Assembly (NCBI RefSeq): GCF_014646915.1
Contig: NZ_BMOE01000014.1
Span: 26,978-90,977 of the forward strand
Source: Deinococcus aquiradiocola
GTDB taxonomy: Bacteria; Deinococcota; Deinococci; Deinococcales; Deinococcaceae
Direction: 5' to 3'
DNA length: 64,000 nt
The first letter of the stretch is position 1. Each line of letters starts with the position of its first letter. Positions 24,940 to 34,531 of the stretch are shown here, piece after piece. Below the pieces are notes generated by a model, which worked only from the letters and a program-made list of their open reading frames with translations, was not told the origin of the DNA and ran no database searches. The position numbers were made by a program, and so were the translations under genes.

Positions 24940-25559
24940 TGCAGACGCTGCCCAGGCTCGGCCCGGCAGCGCCGGTCCCCCCGGCACGGCAGACCCTCCA
25001 GACGCCACCGGAGGTGATGCAGGGCTGGCTGAGCCGCGTGCAGCTGATGGTCAAACCCCGCCGGTTCGAACACGTGATGCGGGTCGCGCACCTCGCGCGC
25101 GACATCGCGCTCGCGAACGGCATCGACCCGCAGCTCGCGTACTGGTCGGGCGTGCTGCACGACGTGGCACGCGACCTGCCGGACAGCGAACTGCTGCGGC
25201 TCGCGCCGCCCGAGTGCGACATCGACGCCGCCCACCCGCTCGCCCTGCACGGCCGGGCCGGACGCACCCTGCTGGAACACTGGGGCCTGCAGGGACGCAC
25301 GGAACGCGAACGCACCGTGCTGGAAGCCGTCGAGGACCACACGACCGGGCCGCGCAGCGGGAACCCCGTGTCGGCGTGCGTGTACATCGCGGACGTGTCG
25401 GAACCCGGGCGCGGCGTGAACGCCGACATCCGTGAACTGGCGCTGCACGACCTGCCCGCCGCGCTGCGGCAGGCGATCGTCTCCAAGGTGACGTACCTGC
25501 AGGGACGCGGCATCGAGGTGCACCCCCGCACCCTGCGTACCTTCCACGACCTGCGCTGA
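24936..25559 (+). CDS. yqeK: HD-domain hydrolase, YqeK family (Ap4A hydrolase)
   Basis: Family members symmetrically cleave Ap4A-type dinucleotides. The 207 aa product has the HD metal-binding pattern: RRFEHVMRVAHLA (His), WSGVLHDVARD (His-Asp), HPLALHGRAG and VEDHTTG. ADVSEPGRGVNADIREL is also family-like. The start is taken at 24936 because of the ATGA overlap with the 18-aa ORF; an upstream GTG in frame at about 24828 would cross the promoter. The N-terminal 30 residues are Pro-rich and not conserved in the family. Confidence 0.85.
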   Translation: MMQTLPRLGPAAPVPPARQTLQTPPEVMQGWLSRVQLMVKPRRFEHVMRVAHLARDIALANGIDPQLAYWSGVLHDVARDLPDSELLRLAPPECDIDAAHPLALHGRAGRTLLEHWGLQGRTERERTVLEAVEDHTTGPRSGNPVSACVYIADVSEPGRGVNADIRELALHDLPAALRQAIVSKVTYLQGRGIEVHPRTLRTFHDLR

Positions 25560-25638
25560 CCGGCGCTCCACCCTCGTCCGTTCGCCGCGCGGTCCGGCGA
25601 CCGAGTCTCTCAGCGGGCCACCCCCACCATGAAACGAC

Positions 25639-27024
25639 ATGTCTGACCCTCAACCCCCACAGGCGCCCGAGCCGGGCCGCAGGAACTGGAGTGCCCGCCG
25701 GCAGGTGGGCCGCGTTCGCAGCGGCCAGGTGTACTACGACCACGCCGAACCGGCCGGGGCTGCCCCGGCCACACCCGTCCGGGAGCGCACGTCGCCCGCG
25801 TGGCGCGCGTGGCAGCTGTCCGCGCTGACGCTGTCGGCCCTGTCGCTCGGCGGGTACGCGGTGCTGAACGCGTCGGGCGGCGAGGCGCGGCGCGTGATGG
25901 CGGCCGTGCCGGGCGAAGCGCCGCACCTGACGCTGCTCGTGGCCGGGCGAGACATCGTGTACTGCGCGCCGTACACGCCCTGCAAGGATCAGGACACCCG
26001 CAAGGTGTGGCAGCCGCCCAACACCGACTCGATCATGCTGATCAAGGTGGACGGCAGCAAGATCAACGTCCTGTCCATCCCGCGCGACACCAACGTCGGC
26101 CCCTACGACCCGAACCGTGGCCCGGCGTCGCAGAAGGTCAACAGTCAGTACTGGTCCAGCGGCCTGCAGGGCCTGAGCAGCGCCGTGGAGGAAATCACGG
26201 GCGAACGCGTGGACTACACGGCCGTCGTCCGGACCGACTACGTGGAGCGCGTGATCGGCGCGCTCGGCGGGCTGGACGTGACGGTGCCCGACATCGCCGC
26301 GTACGGTCACCCGGACCAGCGCGGCATCCAGTTCGACGACAACGCCGCGAACCTGCACGTGCACCTTCAGCCCGGCCCGCACCACCTCGACGGCAAGCAG
26401 GCCGTCGCGTACCTGCGGATGCGCAAGGGCGTCGGGGACGACTACGGGCGCATGGACCACCAGAAGCAGGCGCTCAGCCAGCTGGTCGGGAAGCTGAAGT
26501 CGCCCGGCCGTCTCGCGGCGGCCCTGCCCGTGATCGTGGGCGGCCTGTCGAACGGGGTGGACACCAACGCCGACGCGGGCCTCGTGCAGAGCCTCACCCC
26601 GGCCCTGTCGCAGGTGCGCCTGAACTTCGCGACGCTGCCCACCAACGAGATTCCCGGCAGTTACAACCTCGCGGCGGACCGGGAAGCGCTCGCCAGACTG
26701 TGGAACGACGACGCCGCGCAGGGCACGGCCGGCGCGAAGGCCGCCTCGGTGGTCGTCGAGGACGCCAGCGGGCACGGCCTCGGGCCGCGCTTCGTGAAGG
26801 CGCTGCGTCAGGCGGGGTACAGTACCGTGAAGCTCCAGACGGTGCCCGCCAGTCCGGAACACACGCAGGTCTTCACGCAGACCGAGCCGCGCGCCGCCGA
26901 GAACCTCGCCGACCTGCTGAACGTCTCGCGCCTGCAGGGCCGCCGCTTCCCGGTCGGGGACGGCGAGATCGGCGTACTGCTCGGCGAGGACGCCAACACC
27001 CTCTACGCCGCGCTGCCCCACTAG
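25639..27024 (+). CDS. LytR-CpsA-Psr (LCP) family protein with LytR_C domain
   Basis: LCP enzymes attach wall polymers to peptidoglycan outside the membrane. The 461 aa protein has a cytoplasmic tail, one membrane segment (about 54-73, WQLSALTLSALSLGGYAVL), an LCP domain (about 90-300) with LSIPRDTNVGPY, GGLDVTVPD and YLRMRKGVGDDYGRMDHQ, and a C-terminal LytR_C domain (about 365-460, VVVEDASGHGLG). Deinococcus lacks classical teichoic acids, so the polymer is unknown. The start lacks a clear ribosome-binding site. It lies between yqeK and rsfS. Confidence 0.88.
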   Translation: MSDPQPPQAPEPGRRNWSARRQVGRVRSGQVYYDHAEPAGAAPATPVRERTSPAWRAWQLSALTLSALSLGGYAVLNASGGEARRVMAAVPGEAPHLTLLVAGRDIVYCAPYTPCKDQDTRKVWQPPNTDSIMLIKVDGSKINVLSIPRDTNVGPYDPNRGPASQKVNSQYWSSGLQGLSSAVEEITGERVDYTAVVRTDYVERVIGALGGLDVTVPDIAAYGHPDQRGIQFDDNAANLHVHLQPGPHHLDGKQAVAYLRMRKGVGDDYGRMDHQKQALSQLVGKLKSPGRLAAALPVIVGGLSNGVDTNADAGLVQSLTPALSQVRLNFATLPTNEIPGSYNLAADREALARLWNDDAAQGTAGAKAASVVVEDASGHGLGPRFVKALRQAGYSTVKLQTVPASPEHTQVFTQTEPRAAENLADLLNVSRLQGRRFPVGDGEIGVLLGEDANTLYAALPH

Positions 27025-27157
27025 CCCACCCTGACGGCACGCCCGCACGGCCAGCGACCCACGCCGCCCCCCGGGCCCGCCCGACCCCGAACCTGCCCAC
27101 CTTCCCCCGCCCCTCCCGGCCGCGCCCCGCGCCGCCCTGAACCCCCCCGGAGCACCC

Positions 27158-27526
27158 ATGACCCAGACGCACACCATCGACGCCACCACCCACAGCCAGC
27201 TGAAAGCCATCGTGGACGCCGCCCTGGAGCGCCGCGCCGACGACGTGAAGGTTCTCGACCTGAGCGGCGTGTCCAGCACCCTCGACTTCTTCGTGATCGC
27301 CACCGCCACCGCCGGACTGCAGCTGAACGCCGTGCAGGAAAACGTGAAGCAGAAGGCCATGGAGGCCGGACTGCCGCGCCCCACCGTGGAAGGCCCCAGC
27401 GAACGCTGGCTGCTGATGGCCTTCGGCGCGAGCATCGTCGTGCACCTCATGACCCGCGAGGCCCGCGAGTACTACGACCTCGAAGGCCTGTGGTCCGACG
27501 CGCGCGAAGTCAGCTTCGCGGAGTAA
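27158..27526 (+). CDS. rsfS: Ribosome silencing factor RsfS
   Basis: Binds L14 and blocks subunit joining when nutrients are scarce. The 122 aa product has the DUF143 hallmarks VLDLSGVSSTLDFFVIATA, EGPSERWLLMAFG and YYDLEGLWSDA. CCGGAGCACCC precedes the ATG. It follows the LCP gene after 133 bases of C-rich spacer and is probably in the same transcript. Confidence 0.93.
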   Translation: MTQTHTIDATTHSQLKAIVDAALERRADDVKVLDLSGVSSTLDFFVIATATAGLQLNAVQENVKQKAMEAGLPRPTVEGPSERWLLMAFGASIVVHLMTREAREYYDLEGLWSDAREVSFAE

Positions 27527-27543
27527 TCCCGCTCCGCCACCCT

Positions 27544-27575
27544 CGGCCCGGACGTTTGAAGTCCGGGCCGTTGTG
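27544..27575 (+). terminator. Rho-independent terminator after rsfS
   Basis: CGGCCCGGAC pairs perfectly with GTCCGGGCCG around GTTTGAA; TTGTG follows. Confidence 0.8.
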
Positions 27576-27646
27576 CTGCCAGTCCGTGCGGGTGGTCCGC
27601 ACCGGAACGGTCCGCCGCGCCGGGCCGTGTCCTGTAGATTGAACGG

Positions 27647-28930
27647 ATGGACGCGCAGACCCCCACCGACCAGACCTCCGCCAGCCAGCACGGCCTGACC
27701 TTCGAACAGAAGCTCGCCAACTACGCCGACCTGCTCGTCCGGGTCGGCGTGAACCTGCAGCCCGGCGGGAAACTGCAGTTGAACGCCCCCATCGAGGCGG
27801 CTCCCCTGGTGCGCCTCATCGCGCAGAAGGCCTGGGAGGCGGGGGCCGTCGACGTGCACGTCGCGTACCAGGATCAGGTGCTGGGCCGCGTGATGTTCGA
27901 TCACGCGCCGGACGCCGCGATGGAGTACGCGCCCGCCTGGAGTGCAGAAGAGGCCGCGCACCGCGTGGACGACGGGTACGCGTTCCTGAGCGTGGCGGGC
28001 AGCGACCCGGACCTGCTGGCGGGCGCCGACCAGGGCCGCATCGCCCGGCGCAGCAAGACGAGCGCCCTCCTCAGCAAGCCCGTGTCGGAACGCATGATGG
28101 CCTTCGAGGTGAACTGGAGCATCGGCGCGATGCCCGTCCCCAGCTGGGCGCGCAAGGTCTTCCCGACCCTGACGCAGGACGAGGCCGTCGCGCGCCTGTG
28201 GGACGCGATCTTCCAGGTGAGCCGCGCGGACACGCCCGACCCGGTCGGCGCGTGGCGCGCGCACGTGGACCGGCTCGCCAGCGTCCGCACGCACCTGAAC
28301 GGGCGCCGCTACCACGCCGTGCACATCCGCAACGCGCACACGGACCTGACGGTCGGCCTGGCGGACGGGCACCTGTGGGCGGGCGGCGCGTGGCCCGCCC
28401 AGAACGGCGTGGCAGGCGTCCCGAACCTCCCGACCGACGAGGTGTTCACCATGCCGCACCGCGCGCGGGTGGACGGGTACGTGCAGGCCAGCAAGCCGCT
28501 GAGCGTGCGCGGCACCCTCATCGAGGACATCCGCATGCGCTTCGAGGGCGGACGGGCCGTCGAGGCGACCGCCAGCCGCGGGCAGGACGTGCTGCTGGCA
28601 CTGCTGGACACCGACGAGGGCGCCCGGCACCTGGGCGAGATCGCGCTGGTGGAGTACGACTCGCCCGTCGCGAGCACCGGCCTGCTGTTCTACAACACCC
28701 TCTTCGACGAGAACGCCGCGAGTCACATCGCGATGGGGCAGGCGTACGCCTTCAACGTCGAGAACGGCACGGCCGAAGGCGCGCTGGCCGCGGCGGGCGG
28801 CAACACCTCCCTGATCCACGTGGACTGGATGATCGGAACGCCCGACACGGACGTGGACGGCGTGTACGAGGACGGACGCCGCGAGAGCGTCATGCGGGCC
28901 GGCAAGTGGAGCTACGACACGCAGGACTGA
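27647..28930 (+). CDS. Aminopeptidase, M29 family
   Basis: Metal-dependent exopeptidase that removes N-terminal residues. The 427 aa product is family length. [20 protein letters not shown] is the M29 start, and the metal-site region is near the C-terminus: [35 protein letters not shown] and a late [13 protein letters not shown] with the expected Glu, His and Asp ligands. TAGATT (27635-27640) lies 6 bases before the ATG, so the gene is probably leaderless. Confidence 0.93.
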   Translation: MDAQTPTDQTSASQHGLTFEQKLANYADLLVRVGVNLQPGGKLQLNAPIEAAPLVRLIAQKAWEAGAVDVHVAYQDQVLGRVMFDHAPDAAMEYAPAWSAEEAAHRVDDGYAFLSVAGSDPDLLAGADQGRIARRSKTSALLSKPVSERMMAFEVNWSIGAMPVPSWARKVFPTLTQDEAVARLWDAIFQVSRADTPDPVGAWRAHVDRLASVRTHLNGRRYHAVHIRNAHTDLTVGLADGHLWAGGAWPAQNGVAGVPNLPTDEVFTMPHRARVDGYVQASKPLSVRGTLIEDIRMRFEGGRAVEATASRGQDVLLALLDTDEGARHLGEIALVEYDSPVASTGLLFYNTLFDENAASHIAMGQAYAFNVENGTAEGALAAAGGNTSLIHVDWMIGTPDTDVDGVYEDGRRESVMRAGKWSYDTQD

Positions 28931-29034
28931 CCTGTACCCTCCACCCGGCACGGCAGGCGCACCTGGAGCCGTCCGGCTTGTCCGCACGGCCGGACAGCTT
29001 GCTGTACCGCTCGGCACACCGGGGTGTAAGAGAT

Positions 29035-29063
29035 TTGAGAGAAGGCTGAAACTCCTGTATATT
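29035..29063 (+). promoter_or_regulatory. Sigma-A type promoter of the lipoprotein-protease operon
   Basis: TTGAGA (29035-29040), 17 bases, TATATT (29058-29063): the clearest full promoter in the window. It gives a leader of about 114 bases with a GCACGC/GCGTGC stem before AAGGAGAGAAC. Confidence 0.7.
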
Positions 29064-29183
29064 CTCGCTCAATCCACACAGCGCCGGCGCGTACCGGCAC
29101 GCTCCGCAGGGCGTGCTGTGCCGTGCGTTTCTGGAGTGTATTCGGCCCTGCTGTCCACGCTCATCAACGGTCAAGGAGAGAAC

Positions 29184-30722
29184 GTGTCCATCCGCTCATC
29201 AAGAGTCCTGCTCCTCGCGCTCAGCGCCTCGCTCCTGGCGGCCTGCAACTCCGGCACCAGTGCACCCGAAGTGACGCTCAGCGGCGTCCTCAGCCTGTCC
29301 CGCGCCGGTGAAGCCGTCGCCGGGGCGACCGTCAAGGTGGGCGACACCGGCCCGCAGACCACCACCGACGCCAGCGGTCACTACACGCTGAACATCCCCG
29401 CCAACAGTGGCGCCGTGGCCCTGACCTTCACCAAGGCCGGGTACGCGTCCACCCGCGTCGAGAACGTCGATCCGGCCAGCATGCCGGTCGTGGACGAGAT
29501 CCTGCAGGCCTCGCTGAACCCCGACCTGCCGAGCACGCCGCCCACCGTCACGCTGGACCTCGCAGACGGCGCGACCGTCGGCGCGGACGACCTGAAGATC
29601 CAGGTCAAGACCACCACCGCCTCCCCCGACCTGAACGGCCCCACCAGCGGCATCGCGTCGCTCGGGGTGGACGCGGGCAGTTCCGGGTACCTGAACGCAG
29701 GGCGCGCCCGGGCCTTCGTCGCGTCGCTGAAGGGAGACGACACCTTCACGCTCAAGGCGAGCGACATCGCCGCGTACAGCGGGAACCTCGACGTGCACGT
29801 CGCCGTGTACGACTTCAACGGCAACCGCACGCACGTCATCCGGCACGTGAAGGTCGCCGCGACCAGCGTCGCGAAGGCCGTCGTGGCGCCCACCGACCTG
29901 AGCCCCACTGCCATCACCTTCGCGGACACCGCCACGTACGGCGCGCTCGGCACGTCCCCGCTGGCCTCCAGTGCCCTGAAGAACTTCGTCAAGGGCGACG
30001 CGGCGACCCTCAAGGGCCTCGCCGTGCAGCGCAGCGGCACCCTCACCCCGCAGGCGGCCGACAGCGGCACCGTGATGTGGGTGGACGTGGCCTTCAAGTA
30101 CGACCCGGCCGCGCCGCTGCCACGCAGCTTCGAGCTGTACCGCTCCAGCGACGCGCAGAACTACACGCGCGTCCTGACCGCCACGCCCGCCAAGGTCGCG
30201 CAGGACGACAAGGGCAACTACCTGATCCGTGACAACTCCGCGCAGCTCACGCCCGGCACCAGGTACACGTACCGGGTGCGCGCCGTGAGCGACACGGCCA
30301 CCCAGGACTCCGCCGTGACGACCGTCACCCCGCTCGGCCGCTACACCATCACGCTCGGCGCGCCCGCACAGGGCAGCACCGGCGTGGAGACGGCCCCGAT
30401 CTTCCGCTGGAAGACCGGCGGCGCGAGCGACAAGGAAGCGCTGCTGCTGCTGGTGCTCGACCGCACGCAGGCCGAAGGCAAGAGCTTCCAGTGGCAGAGC
30501 GACGTGAGCGGCAAGACGTCCGCCGTGTACGACAACGACGGCCGCGCTCTCACGCCCTACCTGCAGCCGTTCCACGCCTACGACTGGCAGATGGCAGGCA
30601 TGACGTACAACACCGACCAGACCGCCTTCTCCATCGGTGCCGACTTCTTCAACGCGCTCGGCATCGTCAGCAACCCCGTGAAGGGCGGTCCCGTCAACGA
30701 GTTCGTGACCGGAGGATACTGA
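29184..30722 (+). CDS. Lipoprotein with carboxypeptidase-regulatory-like and fibronectin-like domains (512 aa)
   Basis: Envelope lipoprotein: signal peptide with lipobox LLAAC (Cys21). Residues about 35-110 form a carboxypeptidase-regulatory-like fold (VAGATVKVGDTGPQTTTDA, VALTFTKAGYAST). Ig-like and Fn3-like stretches follow (RSFELYRSSDAQNYTRVL, YTYRVRAVSD). The GTG start is taken because AAGGAGAGAAC precedes it and the signal peptide begins there. The stop overlaps the protease ATG as TGATG, so the two proteins are made together. It may be a scaffold or substrate-binding partner of the protease; that is inference. Confidence 0.8.
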   Translation: MSIRSSRVLLLALSASLLAACNSGTSAPEVTLSGVLSLSRAGEAVAGATVKVGDTGPQTTTDASGHYTLNIPANSGAVALTFTKAGYASTRVENVDPASMPVVDEILQASLNPDLPSTPPTVTLDLADGATVGADDLKIQVKTTTASPDLNGPTSGIASLGVDAGSSGYLNAGRARAFVASLKGDDTFTLKASDIAAYSGNLDVHVAVYDFNGNRTHVIRHVKVAATSVAKAVVAPTDLSPTAITFADTATYGALGTSPLASSALKNFVKGDAATLKGLAVQRSGTLTPQAADSGTVMWVDVAFKYDPAAPLPRSFELYRSSDAQNYTRVLTATPAKVAQDDKGNYLIRDNSAQLTPGTRYTYRVRAVSDTATQDSAVTTVTPLGRYTITLGAPAQGSTGVETAPIFRWKTGGASDKEALLLLVLDRTQAEGKSFQWQSDVSGKTSAVYDNDGRALTPYLQPFHAYDWQMAGMTYNTDQTAFSIGADFFNALGIVSNPVKGGPVNEFVTGGY

Positions 30723-33211
30723 TGCAGCCCAAGAATCTCGCCAGCCTCGCCCTGGCCGTCACGCTGGCCCTCGCCTCCTGCTCTCAGGGGACCCTGACCG
30801 CCTCCACCCCCGTCGCCCCCGCGCCCGGAGCGTTCGTGGTGGACCCCACGCACAGCTACGTGGCCGGGCAACTCGTGATCGGCCTGCAGGACGGCCGCGG
30901 CGCCCGCGACGTGGCCGAAACGATCGGCGCGCAGGTCCTGGCCGAACTGCCTGAACTGCAGGCGGCCGTGCTGAGCCTGCCGGCAGGCCTGAGCGTCCAG
31001 AAGGCCGTGCGTGCCCTGGCAGGCAGCGGCGCCCTGCGGTACGCCGAACCGAACTACCTGATGACCACCCCCGAACGTTCCGGCAACACGCCCCAGGGCG
31101 GCCTGGACGCCAGCGCCAGCGTGACCGCGCAGGCCACCGGGGCCCTCAACGACCCGCAGCTCGGCAAGCAGTGGTTCCTGAACAACATGAACGCCCCGAA
31201 AGCCTGGGCGACCGCGACCGGGAAAGGCATCCGGATCGGCGTGGCGGACGAGGACATCGACCGCAACCACCCGGACCTCAAGGCGAACATGGCGTTCCCC
31301 GGCTTCGACAGCCCCAACCAGACCCTCATCACGGCTGCCACCCCCTACGACGGCAGCGGACACCACGGCACCTGGGTGAGCGGCACGGCCGCCGCCGTCG
31401 GCAACAACGGCATCGGCGGCGCGGGCGTCGCGTACGAGGCGAGCATCGTACCGCTCACCATCACGCACGACCCTACAGGCGCGTCGAACGTCGATTCTGC
31501 CCGTGCTTTCGTGTGGGCCGTGAACGGCCCGGACGGCATCGCGCCCGGCGCGGCCGGCGACACCGACACGCCCGCCGGACACCGGGGCTTCGTGGACATC
31601 CTGAACTACTCCTTCGGCGGGACGGCGTACTCGCAGCTCAGCAAGGAAGCCATCGACTACGTGCTCAGCAAGGGCGTGGTGTTCGTCACCTCGGCCGGGA
31701 ACACGCCCACCACCGGCCCCGCCAGTCCCGCGTGGACACCCGGCGCGATCAGCGTGGCCGCCACCACCCCCCGCAACACCCGCACGGACTTCTCGAACAA
31801 GGGCGCGCACCTGAGCGTCGCCGCGCCCGGCAAGCAGGTGTGGGTGACGGCCGTCAGGACCGACACCAGCAATGCCAGCGAGTCGAACTACGAGTACGTG
31901 GACGGCACGTCGTTCTCCAGCCCCGCCACGGCCGGCGCAGCCGCGCTGGTGCTGCAGGCCTCCGCCACCAAGAACGCCGACGGGAGTGTCAAGCAGATCA
32001 CGCTGACGCCCGCCCAGGTGCGCCACATCCTGGAAGACACGGCGCTGAAACCCACCGGGGCGTACAGTATCGAGACCGGCAACGGCATCGTGCAGGCCGA
32101 CAAGGCCGTGCTGCGCGCCACGCAGGACGCCGCGAACACCGTCGAGAAGGGCGTGAACGTGGCCCTGCAGTTCGTGGCACGGAGCGACAGCAAACTCGGC
32201 ATTCCGCTGGTGGGCGTCACCCTGAGCGGCGGGAAGCGACCGGATCAGCTCCTGTACGCGCAGTCGGCCGCCGGGGACGCCATCTACCCGGCGGGCCGCG
32301 TGAACTTCCGCGAGATCGACGCGGGCGACTACCAGCTGTACGCGTCCGGGCCGCGCACCGTCGTGGCAGGCGGCACGCCCGGCATCCTCAGCTCGCCGCT
32401 GAGCCTCGCGCCCGGCGCCGCGAAGGGATACACCCTGCCGCTGGACGTCACCTTCCCCACCGACAGCAACGAACCGAACGACACGACCGCCACAGCCACC
32501 CCCATCGCGTACGGCGTCGCGAAGGACGGCGTGCTGAAGAACGGCGACCAGGACGTATTCGCATTCACCGCCACGGCGGGCGACGTGGCCTTCCTGAACA
32601 CGCAGACGGTCACGGGCTCGCCCGACATCGGGCTGCAGGTGCTCGACGCGACCGGCAAGGTGCTCGCCAGCAACAGCGCCCAGCGCAAGAACGTCACGGA
32701 CGCCGCCCTGGACTTCAAGGCGCCCGCCACCGGCACCTACTACGTGGTCGTGAAGGACGAGATGGGCGGCAACCCCTTCAACGCGTACTGGCTGGCCCTG
32801 ACGCGCCTGACCGGCAGCGAGAGCGAACCGAACGGCAGCGGCAAGATCAACGGTGAGAAGTTCAGTGACCTGGACTTCACGGGCGCGAACGCCCTGAACA
32901 TCGGCGAGGCGAAAGACGCCGCCATCAGCCCGACCGGTGACGTGGACGTGTACACCTTCACCGGCAAGGCCGGGCAGAACATCCTGGCAGACATCAACGC
33001 CGCCGAGAGCGGCAAGCCGGACGGCGTGATGTCGCTGTACCAGGCGGGCAACCCGGTCGCCCTCTCGGCGGTCGACGACACGAACACGCAGGATCCCACC
33101 GTGGAGTACGTGCTGCCCGCCGACGGCGTGTACTACCTGACGGTCGGCGCGTACACCAGCAGCACGCAGTCCAGTGCCGGCTCGTACCGCGTGAGTCTCG
33201 CCGCCCGCTGA
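30722..33211 (+). CDS. Subtilisin-like S8 peptidase, lipoprotein, with two PPC domains
   Basis: Secreted serine protease of 829 aa. Lipobox LALASC (Cys18) indicates a lipid anchor. Residues about 30-110 resemble an inhibitor-type propeptide (YVAGQLVIGLQDG, ALRYAEPNYLM). The catalytic core has Asp at about 174 (GVADEDIDRNHPDL), His at about 214 (GHHGTWVSGTA), an oxyanion Asn in TSAGN, and Ser at about 396 (DGTSFSSPATAGAAAL). The usual DTG after the Asp is DED here. Two PPC domains follow (from about 580 and 700, each with EPN). It is coupled to the lipoprotein upstream. Confidence 0.9.
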   Translation: MQPKNLASLALAVTLALASCSQGTLTASTPVAPAPGAFVVDPTHSYVAGQLVIGLQDGRGARDVAETIGAQVLAELPELQAAVLSLPAGLSVQKAVRALAGSGALRYAEPNYLMTTPERSGNTPQGGLDASASVTAQATGALNDPQLGKQWFLNNMNAPKAWATATGKGIRIGVADEDIDRNHPDLKANMAFPGFDSPNQTLITAATPYDGSGHHGTWVSGTAAAVGNNGIGGAGVAYEASIVPLTITHDPTGASNVDSARAFVWAVNGPDGIAPGAAGDTDTPAGHRGFVDILNYSFGGTAYSQLSKEAIDYVLSKGVVFVTSAGNTPTTGPASPAWTPGAISVAATTPRNTRTDFSNKGAHLSVAAPGKQVWVTAVRTDTSNASESNYEYVDGTSFSSPATAGAAALVLQASATKNADGSVKQITLTPAQVRHILEDTALKPTGAYSIETGNGIVQADKAVLRATQDAANTVEKGVNVALQFVARSDSKLGIPLVGVTLSGGKRPDQLLYAQSAAGDAIYPAGRVNFREIDAGDYQLYASGPRTVVAGGTPGILSSPLSLAPGAAKGYTLPLDVTFPTDSNEPNDTTATATPIAYGVAKDGVLKNGDQDVFAFTATAGDVAFLNTQTVTGSPDIGLQVLDATGKVLASNSAQRKNVTDAALDFKAPATGTYYVVVKDEMGGNPFNAYWLALTRLTGSESEPNGSGKINGEKFSDLDFTGANALNIGEAKDAAISPTGDVDVYTFTGKAGQNILADINAAESGKPDGVMSLYQAGNPVALSAVDDTNTQDPTVEYVLPADGVYYLTVGAYTSSTQSSAGSYRVSLAAR

Positions 33212-33230
33212 GCACACCCCACCTGTTCCC

Positions 33231-33260
33231 GCGCCCCCCGGCCCCCCCGCCGGGGGGCGC
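33231..33260 (+). terminator. GC terminator hairpin after the S8 protease
   Basis: GCGCCCCCCGG pairs perfectly with CCGGGGGGCGC around an 8-base loop; TGCTGTCT follows. Confidence 0.7.
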
Positions 33261-33439
33261 TGCTGTCTCCCAGGGCGTCGTCCCGCGCCAGGGCGGCCGG
33301 GTCCAGGGGCGGCCGTGCACGGCGAGGGAACCTCTTCCCGGTCGGAACGGGAGGCCGCGACGCCGGATCACGTGACCGGCCGGATGGTGTTGTGCCTTTC
33401 AGGACGTTTTGCTGCGCGTGCAGGTGTTAGCCTGTCGTC

Positions 33440-34519
33440 ATGACCACCAGCCCGGCCTCCCAGGAGCCAGTCTCGCCCCGCGACCTGCTGCTCAACCGCA
33501 TCCAGAAAGACATCCCCATCGTGGAGCGCCCGTACCGGGTGCTGGGCGACGAGGTCGGCCTGAGTGAGGACGAGGTGCTGAGCATCCTGAGCAGCGTGAA
33601 GGCGGAAGGCGTGCTGCGGCAGGTGAGTGCCATCTTCGACACGCGCACCCTGGGGTACAAGAGCAGCCTGGTGGCCGCCGTGTACGACGAGGATCAGCTG
33701 GATGCGGGCGCCGAGACCGTGAACCTGCACCCGGGCGTGAGCCACAACTACCGGCGCAACCACAGTTTCAACCTGTGGTACACCATCGCCGTGCCGCCCG
33801 AGAGTGACCTGGAGGCGCACGTGCAGCGCCTGCACGACCTGAGCGGCGCGCGGCTCACGCGCCTGATGCCGACCCTGCACCTCTTCAAGATCGGGGTGGA
33901 GTTCGACATGACCGGCACCGAAGCCTGGAACGCGAAGTCCCGACCGCAGTACACCAGTGAACAGCGGAACATCGGGTACGCCGTGACGGACCTCGACCGG
34001 GCCTTCGTGGTGGAGTTCCAGAAGGACCTGCCCATCACGGCCGAACCGTACCGGGACGCGTGCGCGGCGCTGGGCCTGAGCATTCAGGAGGTCGCGGCGC
34101 ACGCCGAGCGCATGAAGGCCGCCGGGGCGCTGCGGCGCGTGTCGGCCGTGTTCCGGCACCAGTCGGCGGGCTTCCGGTTCAACGCGATGGGCGTGTGGGC
34201 CGTCCCGCAGGAGGACGTGCAGCGCGTCGGGGCGGAAATGGCGGGCTTCAAGGCCGTGTCGCACTGCTACCTGCGGCCCACGTACCCGGAGTGGCCGTAC
34301 ACCATCTTCACCATGGTGCACGGGCGCAGCAAGGAGGAAGCCTTCGGGAAGATCCAGGCGATCGAGCAGGAAGTCGCGCCCGGCATCGCCTACGACATCC
34401 TGTACAGCACCAAGGAGTACAAGAAGGTCCGGCTGGAGTTCTACAAGCCGGAGTTCTACGACTGGGAGCGGCGCGAGCTGGGCACGGCCACGGAAGCTGC
34501 GGAGCCCGTCACGGCCTGA
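33440..34519 (+). CDS. Fused AhbA/AhbB-like Lrp-family protein (siroheme decarboxylase type)
   Basis: Two tandem Lrp/AsnC-like units of about 170 residues in one 359 aa chain, each with an N-terminal winged helix (RDLLLNRIQKDIPIVERPY; FVVEFQKDLPITAEPYRDA) and a ferredoxin-like half. The histidine-containing motifs SHNYRRNHSFNLWYT (101-115) and SHCYLRPTYPEWPYT (274-288) match siroheme decarboxylases AhbA/AhbB and NirD/L/G/H, which usually work as two-subunit complexes. No other siroheme, heme or d1-heme genes are nearby. Many such proteins are labelled Lrp regulators. TAGCCT (33428-33433) lies 6 bases before the ATG, so it is probably leaderless. Confidence 0.75.
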   Translation: MTTSPASQEPVSPRDLLLNRIQKDIPIVERPYRVLGDEVGLSEDEVLSILSSVKAEGVLRQVSAIFDTRTLGYKSSLVAAVYDEDQLDAGAETVNLHPGVSHNYRRNHSFNLWYTIAVPPESDLEAHVQRLHDLSGARLTRLMPTLHLFKIGVEFDMTGTEAWNAKSRPQYTSEQRNIGYAVTDLDRAFVVEFQKDLPITAEPYRDACAALGLSIQEVAAHAERMKAAGALRRVSAVFRHQSAGFRFNAMGVWAVPQEDVQRVGAEMAGFKAVSHCYLRPTYPEWPYTIFTMVHGRSKEEAFGKIQAIEQEVAPGIAYDILYSTKEYKKVRLEFYKPEFYDWERRELGTATEAAEPVTA

Positions 34520-34531
34520 ACCTGCTGGCCC

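Noticed and set aside
25629..25646. Five-codon ORF (MKRHV) before the LCP gene
   Set aside because: Too short to distinguish from chance, with no start signal; unlike the 18-codon ORF before yqeK its stop lies inside the next gene out of frame.
33440..34519. Plain Lrp/AsnC transcription regulator
   Set aside because: The length of two tandem units and the SHNY/SHCY motifs match siroheme decarboxylase-type proteins better than single-unit amino-acid-responsive regulators.
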